Source: Macrostomum hystrix (lineage: Eukaryota; Platyhelminthes; Macrostomidae). Taken from it: a stretch of DNA of 64,000 bases. Made by a program: the position numbers and the translations under genes. The stretch covers positions 12,050,001-12,114,000 of the forward strand of contig CATNEN010000001.1 in the NCBI GenBank assembly GCA_950097015.1, read 5' to 3'. Numbering within the stretch: position 1 is the stretch's first letter; every line of letters begins with the position of its first letter. Below are positions 1 to 16,640 of this stretch, piece after piece. The notes under the pieces were generated by a model. It saw only the letters and a list, made by a program, of their open reading frames with translations, did not search any database and was not told where the DNA came from.

Positions 1-803
1 TAAATTCGCTGACTGTTTTATTCAAATAAAATGCACGTATACAATGAAATAAAAACACAAATCCCAACTACGCATCACAACTTTAAAATAATGAAATAAT
101 TTTAAATGCAAAAACAATACAATAAAATTACAGCAAATTCATCGTGAGTCAACGTATTACAAATTTCTAATATTTTACGTATGAATATACCAATAGGCTT
201 ATAAATGATTAGAAATATAAATATAAATAAATAAATATATATATATATATATATTACTTAGCACTGTAAAGTTCTTTTTTTCTGATATATGAAACAGCAC
301 AAATAGATTTACTGAACTGCCCAAACTCCGCTTTATTAAACGGCGACATTTTAACTTGCTAGTGTTAAGCATGTTTTACTAGAAATATCATTACGGAACA
401 AAACATAATTAACTTCCTTGGAGTTTGTGCCAGAACGCTCTTAGGTGCTGTAAGTATCTAAAACTTAAGGAAATAAAAAAAAATTTTAACCGAAACACTT
501 ATTTGCTTTAAATACAATGATATACCTAACAATCGGCTTTCGATATTGGAATTCAACAGACAGAAAATTTCATTTAAAACTTTGCCAATATTATTCATAC
601 TATTTAACTGTAGCATATATTAAAAAAAAATTTTTCAACAAACAACGTTAGATCAAATAGCAGCTTCTTATAGTTCTTTTATATATATCGAAAACTGTTA
701 AAATTATTTTTGTTATCTAGAATTAGTTTATTTAAAAAGGATATTAAAAACATTTAACTATTTTTCCCTAGAGAAAACATCTAAGTTTGTTGGTGGTCAC
801 ACC

Positions 804-5167
<4,364 letters not shown>

Positions 5168-5544
5168 CATTGTGACACGCACTAGCAGTACAAAGACCGC
5201 GTTATCTCCTCCCCTGGTGAAAAACCACGGGTGTATTTCAATACCCGCTGCCTACTGCAAGATAGCTTTATATAAAACAGCTATTCCAGTAATGAATTGT
5301 GATTTTCATTTTCTTATCTATTTGTTGATTGTGAAGTATTAAGTACGATTTTCCTTTTATACGCATTCAATGATTGTTTTTCTGTAAAAATAGTTTTCAT
5401 AATCAGGGATTTCTCTGTTCGATAATCATTTTTTGCCTATTTTGTAAATAAAATTCTAAAGACTTCGAAAAGAACAAATTATTATTTTGGAACTTTAAAC
5501 TTCAATAAATTCTATTAATTAGCAAGTCAGTAAGTCTCTCGCAA
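5168..5544 (+). other. MAPK 3' UTR and downstream AT-rich DNA
   Basis: No gene is seen here. A probable polyA signal (aataaa) lies near 5448, about 280 bp after the stop. AT-rich unique sequence then runs into the 16-bp array. Confidence 0.6.
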
Positions 5545-7062
5545 AGTAGATCTGTTAGACAAAGTAGATCCTTTAGACAGTAGATCTGTTAGACAGTGGA
5601 TCTGTTAGACAGTAGATCTGTTTGACAGTAGATCTGTTTGACAGTAGATCTGTTTGACAGTAGATCTGTTTGACAGTAGATCTGTTAGACAGTAGATCTG
5701 TTAGACAGTAGATCTGTTATACAGTGGATCTGTTAGACAGTAGATCTGTTATACAGTAGATCTGTTAGACAGTAGATCTGTTTGACAGTAGATCTGTTTG
5801 ACAGTAGATCTGTTAGACAGTAGATCTGTTATACAGTGGATCTGTTAGACAGTAGATCTGTTAGACAGTGGATCTGTTAGACAGTAGATCTGTTATACAG
5901 TAGATCTGTTATACAGTGGATCTCTTAGACAGTAGATCTGTTAGACAGTAGATCTGTTAGACAGTAGATCTGTTAGACAGTAGATCTGTTAGACAGTGGA
6001 TCTGTTAGACAGTAGATCTGTTAGACAGTAGATCTGTTAGACAGTAGATCTGTTAGACAGTAGATCTGTTAGACAGTAGATCTGTTAGACAGTAGATCTG
6101 TTAGACAGTAGATCTGTTAGACAGTAGATCTGTTAGACAGTGGATCTGTTAGACAGTAGATCTGTTAGACAGTGGATCTGTTATACAGTGGATCTCTTAG
6201 ACAGTAGATCTGTTAGACAGTAGATCTGTTAGACAGTAGATCTGTTAGACAGTAGATCTGTTAGACAGTAGATCTGTTAGACAGTAGATCTGTTAGACAG
6301 TAGATCTGTTAGACAGTAGATCTGTTAGACAGTAGATCTGTTAGACAGTAGATCTGTTAGACAGTAGATCTGTTAGACAGTGGATCTGTTAGACAGTAGA
6401 TCTGTTAGACAGTGGATCTGTTATACAGTGGATCTCTTAGACAGTAGATCTGTTAGACAGTAGATCTGTTAGACAGTAGATCTGTTAGACAGTAGATCTG
6501 TTAGACAGTAGATCTGTTAGACAGTAGATCTGTTAGACAGCAGATCTTTTAGACAGTAGATCTGTTAGACAGTAGATCTGTTAGACAGTAGATCTGTTAG
6601 ACAGTAGATCTGTTAGACAGTAGATCTGTTAGACAGTAGATCTGTTAGACAGTAGATCTGTTAGACAGTAGATCTGTTAGACAGTAGATCTGTTAGACAG
6701 TATATCTGTTAGACAGTAGATCTGTTAGACAGCAGATCTGTTAGGCAGTAGATCTGTTAGGCAGTAGATCTGGTAGTCAGTAGATCTGTTAGACAGTAGA
6801 TCTGTTAGACAGTAGATGTGTTAGACAGTAGATTTGTTAGACAGTAGATCTGTTAGGCAGTAGATCTGTTAGACAGTAGATCTGTTAGGCAGTAGATCTG
6901 GTAGTCAGTAGATCTGTTAGACAGTAGATCTGTTAGACAGTAGATGTGTTAGACAGTAGATTTGTTAGACAGTAGATCTGTTAGACAGTAGATGTGTTAG
7001 ACAGTAGATGTGTTAGACAGCAGATCTGTTAGACAGTAGATCTGTTAGACACAGCAGATCTA
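5545..7062. repeat. 16-bp satellite array downstream of MAPK
   Basis: About 95 copies of the same tagatctgttagacag unit as MAPK intron 5. There are interspersed variants (tgttatacagtgg, tgtttgacagt) and duplicated blocks of variants, which indicates local block duplication. Confidence 0.97.
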
Positions 7063-7525
7063 TTGGACAATTTTTCGATTAGAGAATTTCGGTTTAACCT
7101 AAAAGTCTTTAGAAATGACGCTTTTTGTGTCACACCAAATTTGGTAATGGACGTATTCTGAACTGCCTTATTTGGACAAATATAATTTTTAGGTTGTGGG
7201 TCAAAGCAAAGTGTGCAATTTCGTAACCCTAAATTAGGACAAAAGAAATGGTTTCGTTGAAGGCTTTTTTTGTAAGCGAAGAAATTGTCTCCCTGCTTCA
7301 CTGCCGTCTTGGCAGCTTTGTGGTAAAGGCAGCTCTTATAGTGAAGAACAGCTGCGCTGAACGTTTAAATTTGCGTCTACAATACAGTAAACATTAACAA
7401 TGATATCGAAATAGCTCAGAAGAGCATACGAGTATGTGTCCAATGAGGCATTGTTTTAAAATAACTCTTTTAATTTTGTGTTCACTTGGAAGTGTGGCGC
7501 GATGGGCGAGTCAGAACAAATTTAA
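7063..7525. other. Unique sequence, nothing recognised
   Basis: AT-rich unique DNA lies between two satellite fields. A 90-residue minus-strand open frame at 7029-7301 begins inside the array and resembles nothing I know, so I do not call it as a gene. Confidence 0.4.
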
Positions 7526-7536
7526 AAGTACTTTCC

Positions 7537-7725
7537 AGTTCGGCGTAGCTGTAACGACGGAGTTGTGACCATCCCACCAATGGTCATGGGTTCGAATCGG
7601 GAGGAAAGAAAGCTTTGAGAGTCAGTCGGGAAATTTACGACCAGGGGCAGAGAGCGTATAAAATTGCCTGACGATGAGATTGTGAGTACAGATATAGAGA
7701 TGTGAGTAACCTATGTTAATCATAG
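7537..7725 (+). mobile_element. Degenerate tRNA-like SINE
   Basis: A tRNA-like B box (gggttcgaatcgggagg, near 7590) is preceded by a possible A box. About 70 bp later comes a piece (tgcctgacgatgaga) shared with the body of SINE family A. Probably an old or chimeric copy. It abuts the start of the 20/21-bp satellite. Confidence 0.5.
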
Positions 7726-7732
7726 GGAGCTA

Positions 7733-10700
7733 AACTGTGGGTTTGGAAGCTACCACTGTGGGTTTGGGAGCTAAACTGTGGGTTTGGAAGCTACCACTGT
7801 GGGTTTGGGAGCTAAACTGTGGGTTTGGGAGCTACAACTGTGGGTTTGGGAGCTAAACTGTGGGTTTGGGAGCTAAACTGTGGGTTTGGGAGCTAAACTG
7901 TGGGTTTGGGAGCTAAACTGTGGGTTTGGGAGCTAAACTGTGGGTTTGGGAGCTAAACTGTGGGTTTGGGAGCTAAACTGTGGGTTTGGGAGCTAAACTG
8001 TGGGTTTGGGAGCTAAACTGTGGGTTTGGGAGCTAAACTGTGGGTTTGGGAGCTAAACTGTGGGTTTGGGAGCTACCACTGTGGGTTTGGGAGCTAAACT
8101 GTGGGTTTGGGAGCTAAACTGTGGGTTTGGGAGCTAAACTGTGGGTTTGGGAGCTAAACTGTGGGTTTGGGAGCTAAACTGTGGGTTTGGGAGCTACCAC
8201 TGTGGGTTTGGGAGCTAAACTGTGGGTTTGGGAGCTACCACAGTGGGGTTGGGAGCTAAACTGTGGGTTTGGGAGCTACCACAGTGGGGTTGGGAGCTAA
8301 ACTGTGGGTTTGGGAGCTACCACTGTGGGTTTGGGAGCTAAACTGTGGGTTTGGGAGCTAAACTGTGGGTTTGGGAGCTAAACTGTGGGTTTGGGAGCTA
8401 AACTGTGGGTTTGGGAGCTAAACTGTGGGTTTGGGAGCTACCACTGTGGGTTTGGGAGCTAAACTGTGGGTTTGGGAGCTACCACAGTGGGTTTGGGAGC
8501 TACCACTGTGGGTTTGGGAGCTAAACTGTGGGTTTGGGAGCTACCACAGTGGGTTTGGGAGCTACCACAGTGGGGTTGGGAGCTAAACTGTGGGTTTGGG
8601 AGCTACCACTGTGGGTTTGGGAGCTAAACTGTGGGTTTGGGAGCTACCACTGTGGGTTTGGGAGCTAAACTGTGGGTTTGGGAGCTACCACTGTGGGTTT
8701 GGGAGCTACCACAGTGGGGTTGGGAGCTAAACTGTGGGTTTGGGAGCTACCACAGTGGGGTTGGGAGCTAAACTGTGGGTTTGGGAGCTACCACAGTGGG
8801 GTTGGGAGCTACCACTGTGGGTTTGGGAGCTACCACTGTGGGTTTGGGAGCTACCACTGTGGGTTTGGGAGCTAAACTGTGGGTTTGGAAGCTACCACTG
8901 TGGGTTTGGGAGCTACCACAGTGGGTTTGGGAGCTAAACTGTGGGTTTGGGAGCTACCACTGTGGGTTTGGGAGCTACCACTGTGGGTTTGGGAGCTAAA
9001 CTGTGGGTTTGGGAGCTACCACAGTGGGTTTGGGAGCTACCACTGTGGGTTTGGGAGCTAAACTGTGGGTTTGGGAGCTAAACTGTGGGTTTGGGAGCTA
9101 CCACTGTGGGTTTGGGAGCTAAACTGTGGGTTTGGGAGCTACCACAGTGGGTTTGGGAGCTACCACTGTGGGTTTGGGAGCTAAACTGTGGGTTTGGGAG
9201 CTACCACAGTGGGTTTGGGAGCTAAACTGTGGGTTTGGGAGCTACCACTGTGGGTTTGGGAGCTACCACAGTGGGGTTGGGAGCTAAACTGTGGGTTTGG
9301 GAGCTACCACAGTGGGGTTGGGAGCTAAACTGTGGGTTTGGGAGCTACCACAGTGGGGTTGGGAGCTAAACTGTGGGTTTGGGAGCTACCACAGTGGGGT
9401 TGGGAGCTAAACTGTGGGTTTGGGAGCTACCACAGTGGGGTTGGGAGCTAAACTGTGGGTTTGGGAGCTACCACTGTGGGTTTGGGAGCTAAACTGTGGG
9501 TTTGGGAGCTAAACTGTGGGTTTGGGAGCTAAACTGTGGGTTTGGGAGCTAAACTGTGGGTTTGGGAGCTAAACTGTGGGTTTGGGAGCTACCACTGTGG
9601 GTTTGGGAGCTAAACTGTGGGTTTGGGAGCTACCACAGTGGGTTTGGGAGCTACCACTGTGGGTTTGGGAGCTAAACTGTGGGTTTGGGAGCTACCACAG
9701 TGGGTTTGGGAGCTACCACAGTGGGGTTGGGAGCTAAACTGTGGGTTTGGGAGCTACCACTGTGGGTTTGGGAGCTAAACTGTGGGTTTGGGAGCTACCA
9801 CTGTGGGTTTGGGAGCTAAACTGTGGGTTTGGGAGCTACCACAGTGGGTTTGGGAGCTACCACTGTGGGTTTGGGAGCTAAACTGTGGGTTTGGGAGCTA
9901 AACTGTGGGTTTGGGAGCTACCACTGTGGGTTTGGGAGCTAAACTGTGGGTTTGGGAGCTACCACAGTGGGTTTGGGAGCTACCACTGTGGGTTTGGGAG
10001 CTAAACTGTGGGTTTGGGAGCTACCACAGTGGGTTTGGGAGCTAAACTGTGGGTTTGGGAGCTACCACTGTGTGTTTGGGAGCTACCACAGTGGGGTTGG
10101 GAGCTAAACTGTGGGTTTGGGAGCTACCACAGTGGGGTTGGGAGCTAAACTGTGGGTTTGGGAGCTACCACAGTGGGGTTGGGAGCTAAACTGTGGGTTT
10201 GGGAGCTACCACAGTGGGGTTGGGAGCTAAACTGTGGGTTTGGGAGCTACCACAGTGGGGTTGGGAGCTAAACTGTGGGTTTGGGAGCTACCACTGTGGG
10301 TTTGGGAGCTAAACTGTGGGTTTGGGAGCTAAACTGTGGGTTTGGGAGCTAAACTGTGGGTTTGGGAGCTAAACTGTGGGTTTGGGAGCTAAACTGTGGG
10401 TTTGGGAGCTACCACTGTGGGTTTGGGAGCTAAACTGTGGGTTTGGGAGCTACCACAGTGGGTTTGGGAGCTACCACTGTGGGTTTGGGAGCTAAACTGT
10501 GGGTTTGGGAGCTACCACAGTGGGTTTGGGAGCTACCACAGTGGGGTTGGGAGCTAAACTGTGGGTTTGGGAGCTACCACTGTGGGTTTGGGAGCTAAAC
10601 TGTGGGTTTGGGAGCTACCACTGTGGGTTTGGGAGCTAAACTGTGGGTTTGGGAGCTACCACTGTGGGTTTGGGAGCTACCACAGTGGGGTTGGGAGCTA

Positions 10701-10762
10701 AACTGTGGGTTTGGGAGCTACCACAGTGGGGTTGGGAGCTAAACTGTGGGTTTGGGAGCTAC
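7733..10762. repeat. 20/21-bp G-rich satellite, left block
   Basis: Alternating units gggtttgggagctaaactgt (20 bp) and a 21-bp form ending in ctaccactgt or ctaccacagt, sometimes with ggggttggg. Variants are arranged in higher-order blocks. The stretch from about 9000 to 9840 is repeated at an 820-bp offset (about 9820-10660), with one visible mismatch near 10072. Short open frames through it are by-products. Confidence 0.97.
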
Positions 10763-11480
10763 TTACTTACTACTTACTACTGGCGGGGGGCGAGACGCCG
10801 CGAATAGGCCGCGAGGCCCCTATCGCAACCCCAAGGTAAAAGGAAGGTGGCCTCAACCTTGGGGGTGCGCCCACCCCACGCCAGCAGTCGGCAGGTTCGC
10901 CGGGGAGGCGTCGGCGACCTTCTTCCGGCCGGTGTCACGGACGAAGGCGCGAAGGTCTCGGATGTTGTCCGGAGTGGTCAGTTCGTCCATCCCTTGCGGG
11001 TGGCCGAGGTGCCAGTTGCGCGCCTTATCGAAGTAGGGGCAGAATGTCACGTGATGCGCAGCGGTTTCTTTACCTATGCCACAGAAGGGACAGGTGGGGG
11101 AGCAGCCAGTTTGTAGCGAAATGTGTCTCTGGAAGAAGCCATGGCCCGTGATGACCATGCACATCTCCCTGAGGTCAGTTCTATTAAGTGAAATCAAAAA
11201 GTCAGAGACTTTTCGGTTAATGATCGGCATGGCCATACGGGTCTGCCTATAGTCGGTGCAGCTACTCCAGTGGAGCTGGTGTTGCTGATTTAGCCACCTG
11301 TCAACAGTGCGGTTGATGAGGGATTTAGGTACCGGTACCCTGATCGGGCGGTGGTTGTTGTCCGGGTTGCTGCCATCCTTGGCGAGTTTGTCCGCGAGTT
11401 CGTTGCCAAGGATGTTGCTGTGGCCTGGGATCCAGATTAGGCTGATCCTGTTAAGGACCGCGAGTGACTGCAGGTCTCGG
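10763..11480 (-). mobile_element. LINE 3' fragment (RNase H and C-terminal region) inside satellite
   Basis: On the minus strand, a frame carries an RNase H-type stretch ([18 protein letters not shown], near 11390-11440). Further on, at 11236-10853, it has a C-terminal Cys/His motif ([19 protein letters not shown]) typical of the last part of non-LTR retrotransposon ORF2 proteins of the I/R1/jockey type. The element's 3' end at 10763 has a short repeated tail (aagta/agtagtaagta). It is 5'-truncated near 11480 and surrounded on both sides by the same satellite. Confidence 0.8.
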
Positions 11481-12396
11481 TGTTGGGAGCTACCACAGTG
11501 GGGTTGGGAGCTAAACTGTGGGTTTGGGAGCTACCACTGTGGGTTTGGGAGCTACCACTGTGGGTTTGGGAGCTAAACTGTGGGTTTGGGAGCTACCACT
11601 GTGGGTTTGGGAGCTACCACAGTGGGTTTGGGAGCTACCACTGTGGGTTTGGGAGCTACCACTGTGGGTTTGGGAGCTAAACTGTGGGTTTGGGAGCTAA
11701 ACTGTGGGTTTGGGAGCTAAACTGTGGGTTTGGGAGCTAAACTGTGGGTTTGGGAGCTAAACTGTGGGTTTGGGAGCTACCACTGTGGGTTTGGGAGCTA
11801 AACTGTGGGTTTGGGAGCTACCACAGTGGGTTTGGGAGCTACCACTGTGGGTTTGGGAGCTAAACTGTGGGTTTGGGAGCTACCACAGTGGGTTTGGGAG
11901 CTACCACAGTGGGGTTGGGAGCTACCACTGTGGGTTTGGGAGCTAAACTGTGGGTTTGGGAGCTACCACAGTGGGTTTGGGAGCTACCACAGTGGGGTTG
12001 GGAGCTAAACTGTGGGTTTGGGAGCTACCACTGTGGGTTTGGGAGCTAAACTGTGGGTTTGGGAGCTACCACTGTGGGTTTGGGAGCTAAACTGTGGGTT
12101 TGGGAGCTACCACTGTGGGTTTGGGAGCTACCACAGTGGGGTTGGGAGCTAAACTGTGGGTTTGGGAGCTACCACAGTGGGGTTGGGAGCTAAACTGTGG
12201 GTTTGGGAGCTACCACAGTGGGGTTGGGAGCTAAACTGTGGGTTTGGGAGCTACCACTGTGGGTTTGGGAGCTACCACTGTGGGTTTGGGAGCTAAACTG
12301 TGGGTTTGGGAGCTACCACTGTGGGTTTGGGAGCTACCACAGTGGGTTTGGGAGCTACCACTGTGGGTTTGGGAGCTACCACTGTGGGTTTGGGAG
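11481..12396. repeat. 20/21-bp G-rich satellite, right block
   Basis: Continuation of the satellite at 7733-10762 on the other side of the LINE fragment. A stretch of about 190 bp at 11490-11680 recurs at about 12210-12400, so block duplication has continued here too. Confidence 0.96.
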
Positions 12397-13018
12397 CAGC
12401 ACCTTGGATTTGGTGGATTTGGCGCACCTTTTGACTCGCAAGCACACAAAACATTTCGCCATGTGTGCATATTAGTTTGCCTGGCACAGTGAACAATGGC
12501 TCGGTCATTGTGTGTGCTATATTTAAAGGAAGAGATACAGAATGCAGTGAGTGGGTACATGCGGAGAGAGGTTGAGCAGCTAACGCGGTGAGTATAGGGC
12601 AGCTTTGCATCACCAACCGTTAGCAGCAGCAAGTGACGTTGTGAGCACGAAAAATTCTTTTTTTTAAAGTGGCCTAAATCTCTTCTCTCGGCGCAATTCA
12701 AATTAAACCCATCACAAAAACTGCCATACCTATAGGTGACCCTCCCCAGACTATTCTCGCCTAAATTAAAAAATTCATTATAACTATAGACTTGGCCATG
12801 CGAAAGAAGAATTGAGCAATGTGCTCAAGACCCAGCACTTCAAGCCTTCTAAGCCTCACTCCGATCCATTGCTAGCTAAAATGAATTCTCACAACTCCGA
12901 CTCCAAGGGCAACTGTCGGTCATAACAAACAAGCTCGCTTCCACCGAGCGAATATTTATCCATCAATTAGAGCACTGCTCCACCTGAGACCAAGGAGACC
13001 CGGCCTACCAAAGCGATC
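12397..13018. other. Region upstream of the tetraspanin gene
   Basis: Unique DNA of about 620 bp that should contain the promoter and 5' UTR of the tetraspanin gene. I see no convincing TATA box or other site. Confidence 0.4.
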
Positions 13019-14080
13019 ATGAGAAATCTGGACACAGAGGAGCAGGTGATGATCGGCCTGACAGCCGTGTTCGCAGTACTCGGTCTGGCCTTCGCCGGAG
13101 CCGGCATCTGGTGCCTCGCCGACACGACCACACTGCTTAGCTCCGCCAACACTTTGTACTACAACAGTCAGGGCAGCAGTCTGTTCGGCTTGCAGCCCGG
13201 ATTCACCCTGGTGCCCTGCGGACTGGCGAGTGTCTTCGCTCTGCCATTCGCCATGGCCGCCGCCTGCAAGCCGTCCAAGTCCTTCCTCGTGGCCTTCATA
13301 GTGTACATGTGCATCCTGCTGCTGATTGAGCTGCCAATGACTGTCACCATGCTGGCCAGTTGGCCAACAACAAAGACGACACTGCAGAGCGCTCTCGAGA
13401 CATCCATGACCAACGACTATGTCGGGATGCCGTACAGCTACACGCACAACAAGCCGAATTCGTTGATCTTCGACAAGCTGATGCTGCAGAACAGGTGCTG
13501 CGGCATCAACTCAAACACGGACTACACCACTAGCTACAGTGTCTACGCCAGCGTGTGGTACAATGGCTACAGGTCTTACGCCCTGGGCAACGGTACCAGC
13601 TACACCTCCGCCATACCAGCCGCCTGCTGCATGTACAGCAACGTGGACACATTGATAAACAACAATGACTGGCTTAACTATCGCAACTACATGCAGAACC
13701 AACTGTGCCCGTTCAGTCAGTCCAACTCTTATACCAGCGGCTGCTACACCATCGTGACAACCTACGTGTCAAATCTGATCTCAGTCACAATGGGCTGCTA
13801 CTTCATACCAATCATAATCCAGATAGCCGCACTCATAGCAGCCGGTGTTGTGTTCCACACCGCGCACCACGTCAGCGGTGTGGCCGACTGGTCCCAGTAC
13901 GACAAGCGCGGCCTTAATAACGGACGCAACGGCTCCCGGCAGCAGCAGCAGCAGCAGAGAAATGTAGCTGGCGGGCCGCAGAAAGAGACAGGCTACTACG
14001 AAGGAAGAGCTCAGCCGGTTGGAAAAAATCCAAATCAGTATGGCGGCGGATGGGGCACTAATAGCTATCAGCGATATTAG
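13019..14080 (+). CDS. Tetraspanin family membrane protein
   Basis: A single open frame of 353 residues. There are four hydrophobic segments at about 11-33, 63-83, 88-113 and 252-282. The large extracellular loop between segments 3 and 4 has the family signature CCG (160-162), then PAACC (203-204) and GC (241-242), which supply the disulfide cysteines. NGTS (191-194) is a potential N-glycosylation site. The cytoplasmic tail of about 70 residues is Gly/Asn/Gln-rich with a short polyQ run. Tetraspanins organise membrane microdomains and partner with integrins and other receptors. The gene appears intronless in its coding part, unlike its neighbours. The start is the first ATG, just before segment 1. 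The last intracellular tail is longer than in most tetraspanins. I cannot assign a particular subfamily. Confidence 0.88.
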   Translation: MRNLDTEEQVMIGLTAVFAVLGLAFAGAGIWCLADTTTLLSSANTLYYNSQGSSLFGLQPGFTLVPCGLASVFALPFAMAAACKPSKSFLVAFIVYMCILLLIELPMTVTMLASWPTTKTTLQSALETSMTNDYVGMPYSYTHNKPNSLIFDKLMLQNRCCGINSNTDYTTSYSVYASVWYNGYRSYALGNGTSYTSAIPAACCMYSNVDTLINNNDWLNYRNYMQNQLCPFSQSNSYTSGCYTIVTTYVSNLISVTMGCYFIPIIIQIAALIAAGVVFHTAHHVSGVADWSQYDKRGLNNGRNGSRQQQQQQRNVAGGPQKETGYYEGRAQPVGKNPNQYGGGWGTNSYQRY

Positions 14081-14210
14081 CGACTCTGAGAATTAACGCC
14101 TAAAACTGACTATTTACTGTAGTTATAAATCCTCGGAAAAGTATAAACGAGGTAATAGACAATTGCTCTGTTGCTTTGACTGTTCATTCGTCTGATTTCA
14201 TCGCATTTTA

Positions 14211-14216
14211 AATAAA
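14211..14216 (+). terminator. Probable polyA signal of the tetraspanin gene
   Basis: AATAAA lies 131 bp after the stop codon in AT-rich DNA. This is a plausible cleavage/polyadenylation signal on spacing alone. Confidence 0.6.
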
Positions 14217-14369
14217 AATACACACGCATCAAAATTAAAAATACTTTCCAATGTGAGATCTGAGCTATGAATATAAGAGTAAGAGGGTACGCTCGCACAA
14301 GACAGCGAAACTACCACTCCCACATTGCTGTTTTACATGTATTAAAAAAGGACGCAGATAACAGAAACG

Positions 14370-14645
14370 AAGGGGTGAGTGCCAGGGCTCGATTCCGCAG
14401 CGAGGCCACATTCAATCTCCGCCACAGCCGCGGAGAGAAGGCTTGGGGGCTTGTCGTGCAATTCACGCGCTTGAGAGGGCCAACATCCAAGGCACAGTGA
14501 GAATGTACACTGCCTGACGATAAGAAAGTCATCTGTGTGAGTGTGTGTTCAGGAGTTCAGGAATGGGCAGAATTGCCACCTAGCTGATCCTGCAGGTCTA
14601 GTGTCACCAGATGATGTGTCATTGCCCGCTGCCCCCTGCACTTAT
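14370..14645 (+). mobile_element. SINE family A copy, 5'-truncated
   Basis: Starts at the B-box region (ggctcgattccgcagcgagg) and runs through the family A body to ...cattgcccgctgcccc. The A-box part of the head is missing or decayed. Confidence 0.8.
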
Positions 14646-14784
14646 TATTAATGATGTTTTTTAATTCTGCGACTTCCTGGGGTCTTGCTAGTAGACTCAA
14701 CTTCTCAACGCCTCGAAACTTCGTGTTGTCGAAGTTGGCAGCGTTCTTGAAGTAGAGCGAAGCGTCGGACTAAAGTATGTCCCT

Positions 14785-16640
14785 CACAGAGTGACTGGTA
14801 GGGTGTGACTCTCAACTCACAGAGTGACTGGTAGGGTGTGACTGTCCACTCACAGAGTGACAGGTAGGGTGTGACTCTCCACTCACAGAGTGACTGGTAG
14901 GGTGACTCTCCACTCACAGAGTGACTGGTAGGGTGTGACTCTCCTCTCACAGAGTGACTGGTAGGGTGTGACTGTCCACTCACAGAGTGACTGGTAGGGT
15001 GTGACTCTCAACTCACAGAGTGACTGGTAGGGTGTGACTCTCCACTCACAGAGTGACTGGTAGGGTGTGACTGTCCACTCACAGAGTGACTGGTAGGGTG
15101 TGACTCTCAACTCACAGAGTGACTGGTAGGGTGTGACTCTCAACTCACAGAGTGACTGGTAGGGTGTGACTCTCAACTCACAGAGTGACTGGTAGGGTGT
15201 GACTGTCCACTCAAAGAGTGACTGGTAGGGTGTGACTCTCCACTCACAGAGTGACTGGTAGGGTGTGACTCCACCCACAGAGTGACTGATAGGGTGTGAC
15301 TCTCAACTCACATAGTGACTGGTAGGGTGTGACTCTCAACTCACAGAGTGACTGGTAGGGTGTGACTCTCAACTCACAGAGTGACTGGTAGGGTGTGACT
15401 CTAAACTCACAGAGTGACTGGTAGGGTGTGACTCTCCACTCACAGTGACTGGGAAGGTGTGACTCTCCTCTCACAGTGACTGGTAGGGCGTGACTCTCAA
15501 CTCACAGTGACTGGTAGGGCGTGACTCCACTCACAGAGTGACTGATAGGGTGTGACTCTCAACTCACATAGTGACTGGTAGGGTGTGACTCTAAACTCAC
15601 AGAGTGACTGGTAGGGTGTGACTCTCCACTCACAGTGACTGGGAAGGTGTGACTCTCCTCTCACAGTGACTGGTAGGGCGTGACTCTCAACTCACAGTGA
15701 CTGGTAGGGCGTGACTCTCCCCTCACAGAGTGACTGGTAGGGCGTGACTCTCAACTCACAGTGACTGGTAGGGCGTGACTCTCCCCTCACAGAGTGACTG
15801 GTAGGGCGTGACTCTCCCCTCACAGTGTGACTGGTAGGGTGTGACTCTCAACTCACAGAGTGACTGGGAAGGTGACTCTTAACTCACAGAGTGACTGGGA
15901 AGGTGTGACTCTCCACTCAGAGTGACTGGTAGGGCGTGACTCTCCCCTCACAGAGTGACTGGTAGGGCGTGACTCTCAACTCACAGAGTGACTGGGAAGG
16001 TGACTCTCCCCTCACAGAGTGACTGGTAGGGCGTGACTCTCAACTCACAGTGACTGGTAGGGCGTGACTCTCCCCTCACAGAGTGACTGGTAGGGCGTGA
16101 CTCTCAACTCACAGTGACTGGTAGGGCGTGACTCTCCCCTCACAGAGTGACTGGTAGGGCGTGACTCTCCCCTCACAGTGTGACTGGTAGGGTGTGACTC
16201 TCAACTCACAGAGTGACTGGGAAGGTGACTCTTAACTCACAGAGTGACTGGGAAGGTGTGACTCTCCACTCAGAGTGACTGGTAGGGTGTGACTCTCAAC
16301 TCACAGAGTGACTGGAAGGGTGTGACTGTCCACTCACAGAGTGACTGGTAGGGTGTGACTCTCAACTCACAGAGTGACTGGTAGGGTGTGACTCATCACT
16401 CACATAGTGACTGGTAGGGTGTGACTCATCACTCACAGAGTGACTGGTAGGGTGTGACTCTCAACTCACAGAGTGACTGGTAGGGTGTGACTCTCAACTC
16501 ACAGAGTGACTGGTAGGGTGTGACTCATCACTCACAGAGTGACTGGTAGGGTGTGACTCCACTCACAGAGTGACTGGTAGGGTGTGACTCATCACTCACA
16601 GAGTGACTGGTAGGGTGTGACTCATCACTCACAGGGGTAT
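14785..16640. repeat. 33-bp tandem array between tetraspanin and CBL
   Basis: More than 55 units of a 33-bp repeat. It contains ctcacagagtgactggtagg followed by gtgtgactctcaa, with 31-bp variants lacking two bases (cacagtgactgg). Mid-array blocks with the gggcgtgac variant are themselves repeated. No gene spans it as far as I can tell. Confidence 0.96.

Noticed and set aside
7733-10762. Telomere-like G-rich repeat (gggtttggg)
   Set aside because: The unit is 20/21 bp with a long non-telomeric part, so it is an interstitial satellite and not (TTAGGG)n.
14785-16640. CRISPR-like regular array (33-bp units)
   Set aside because: Units are contiguous with no unique spacers, and this is eukaryotic DNA. 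The same applies to all other arrays in the window.
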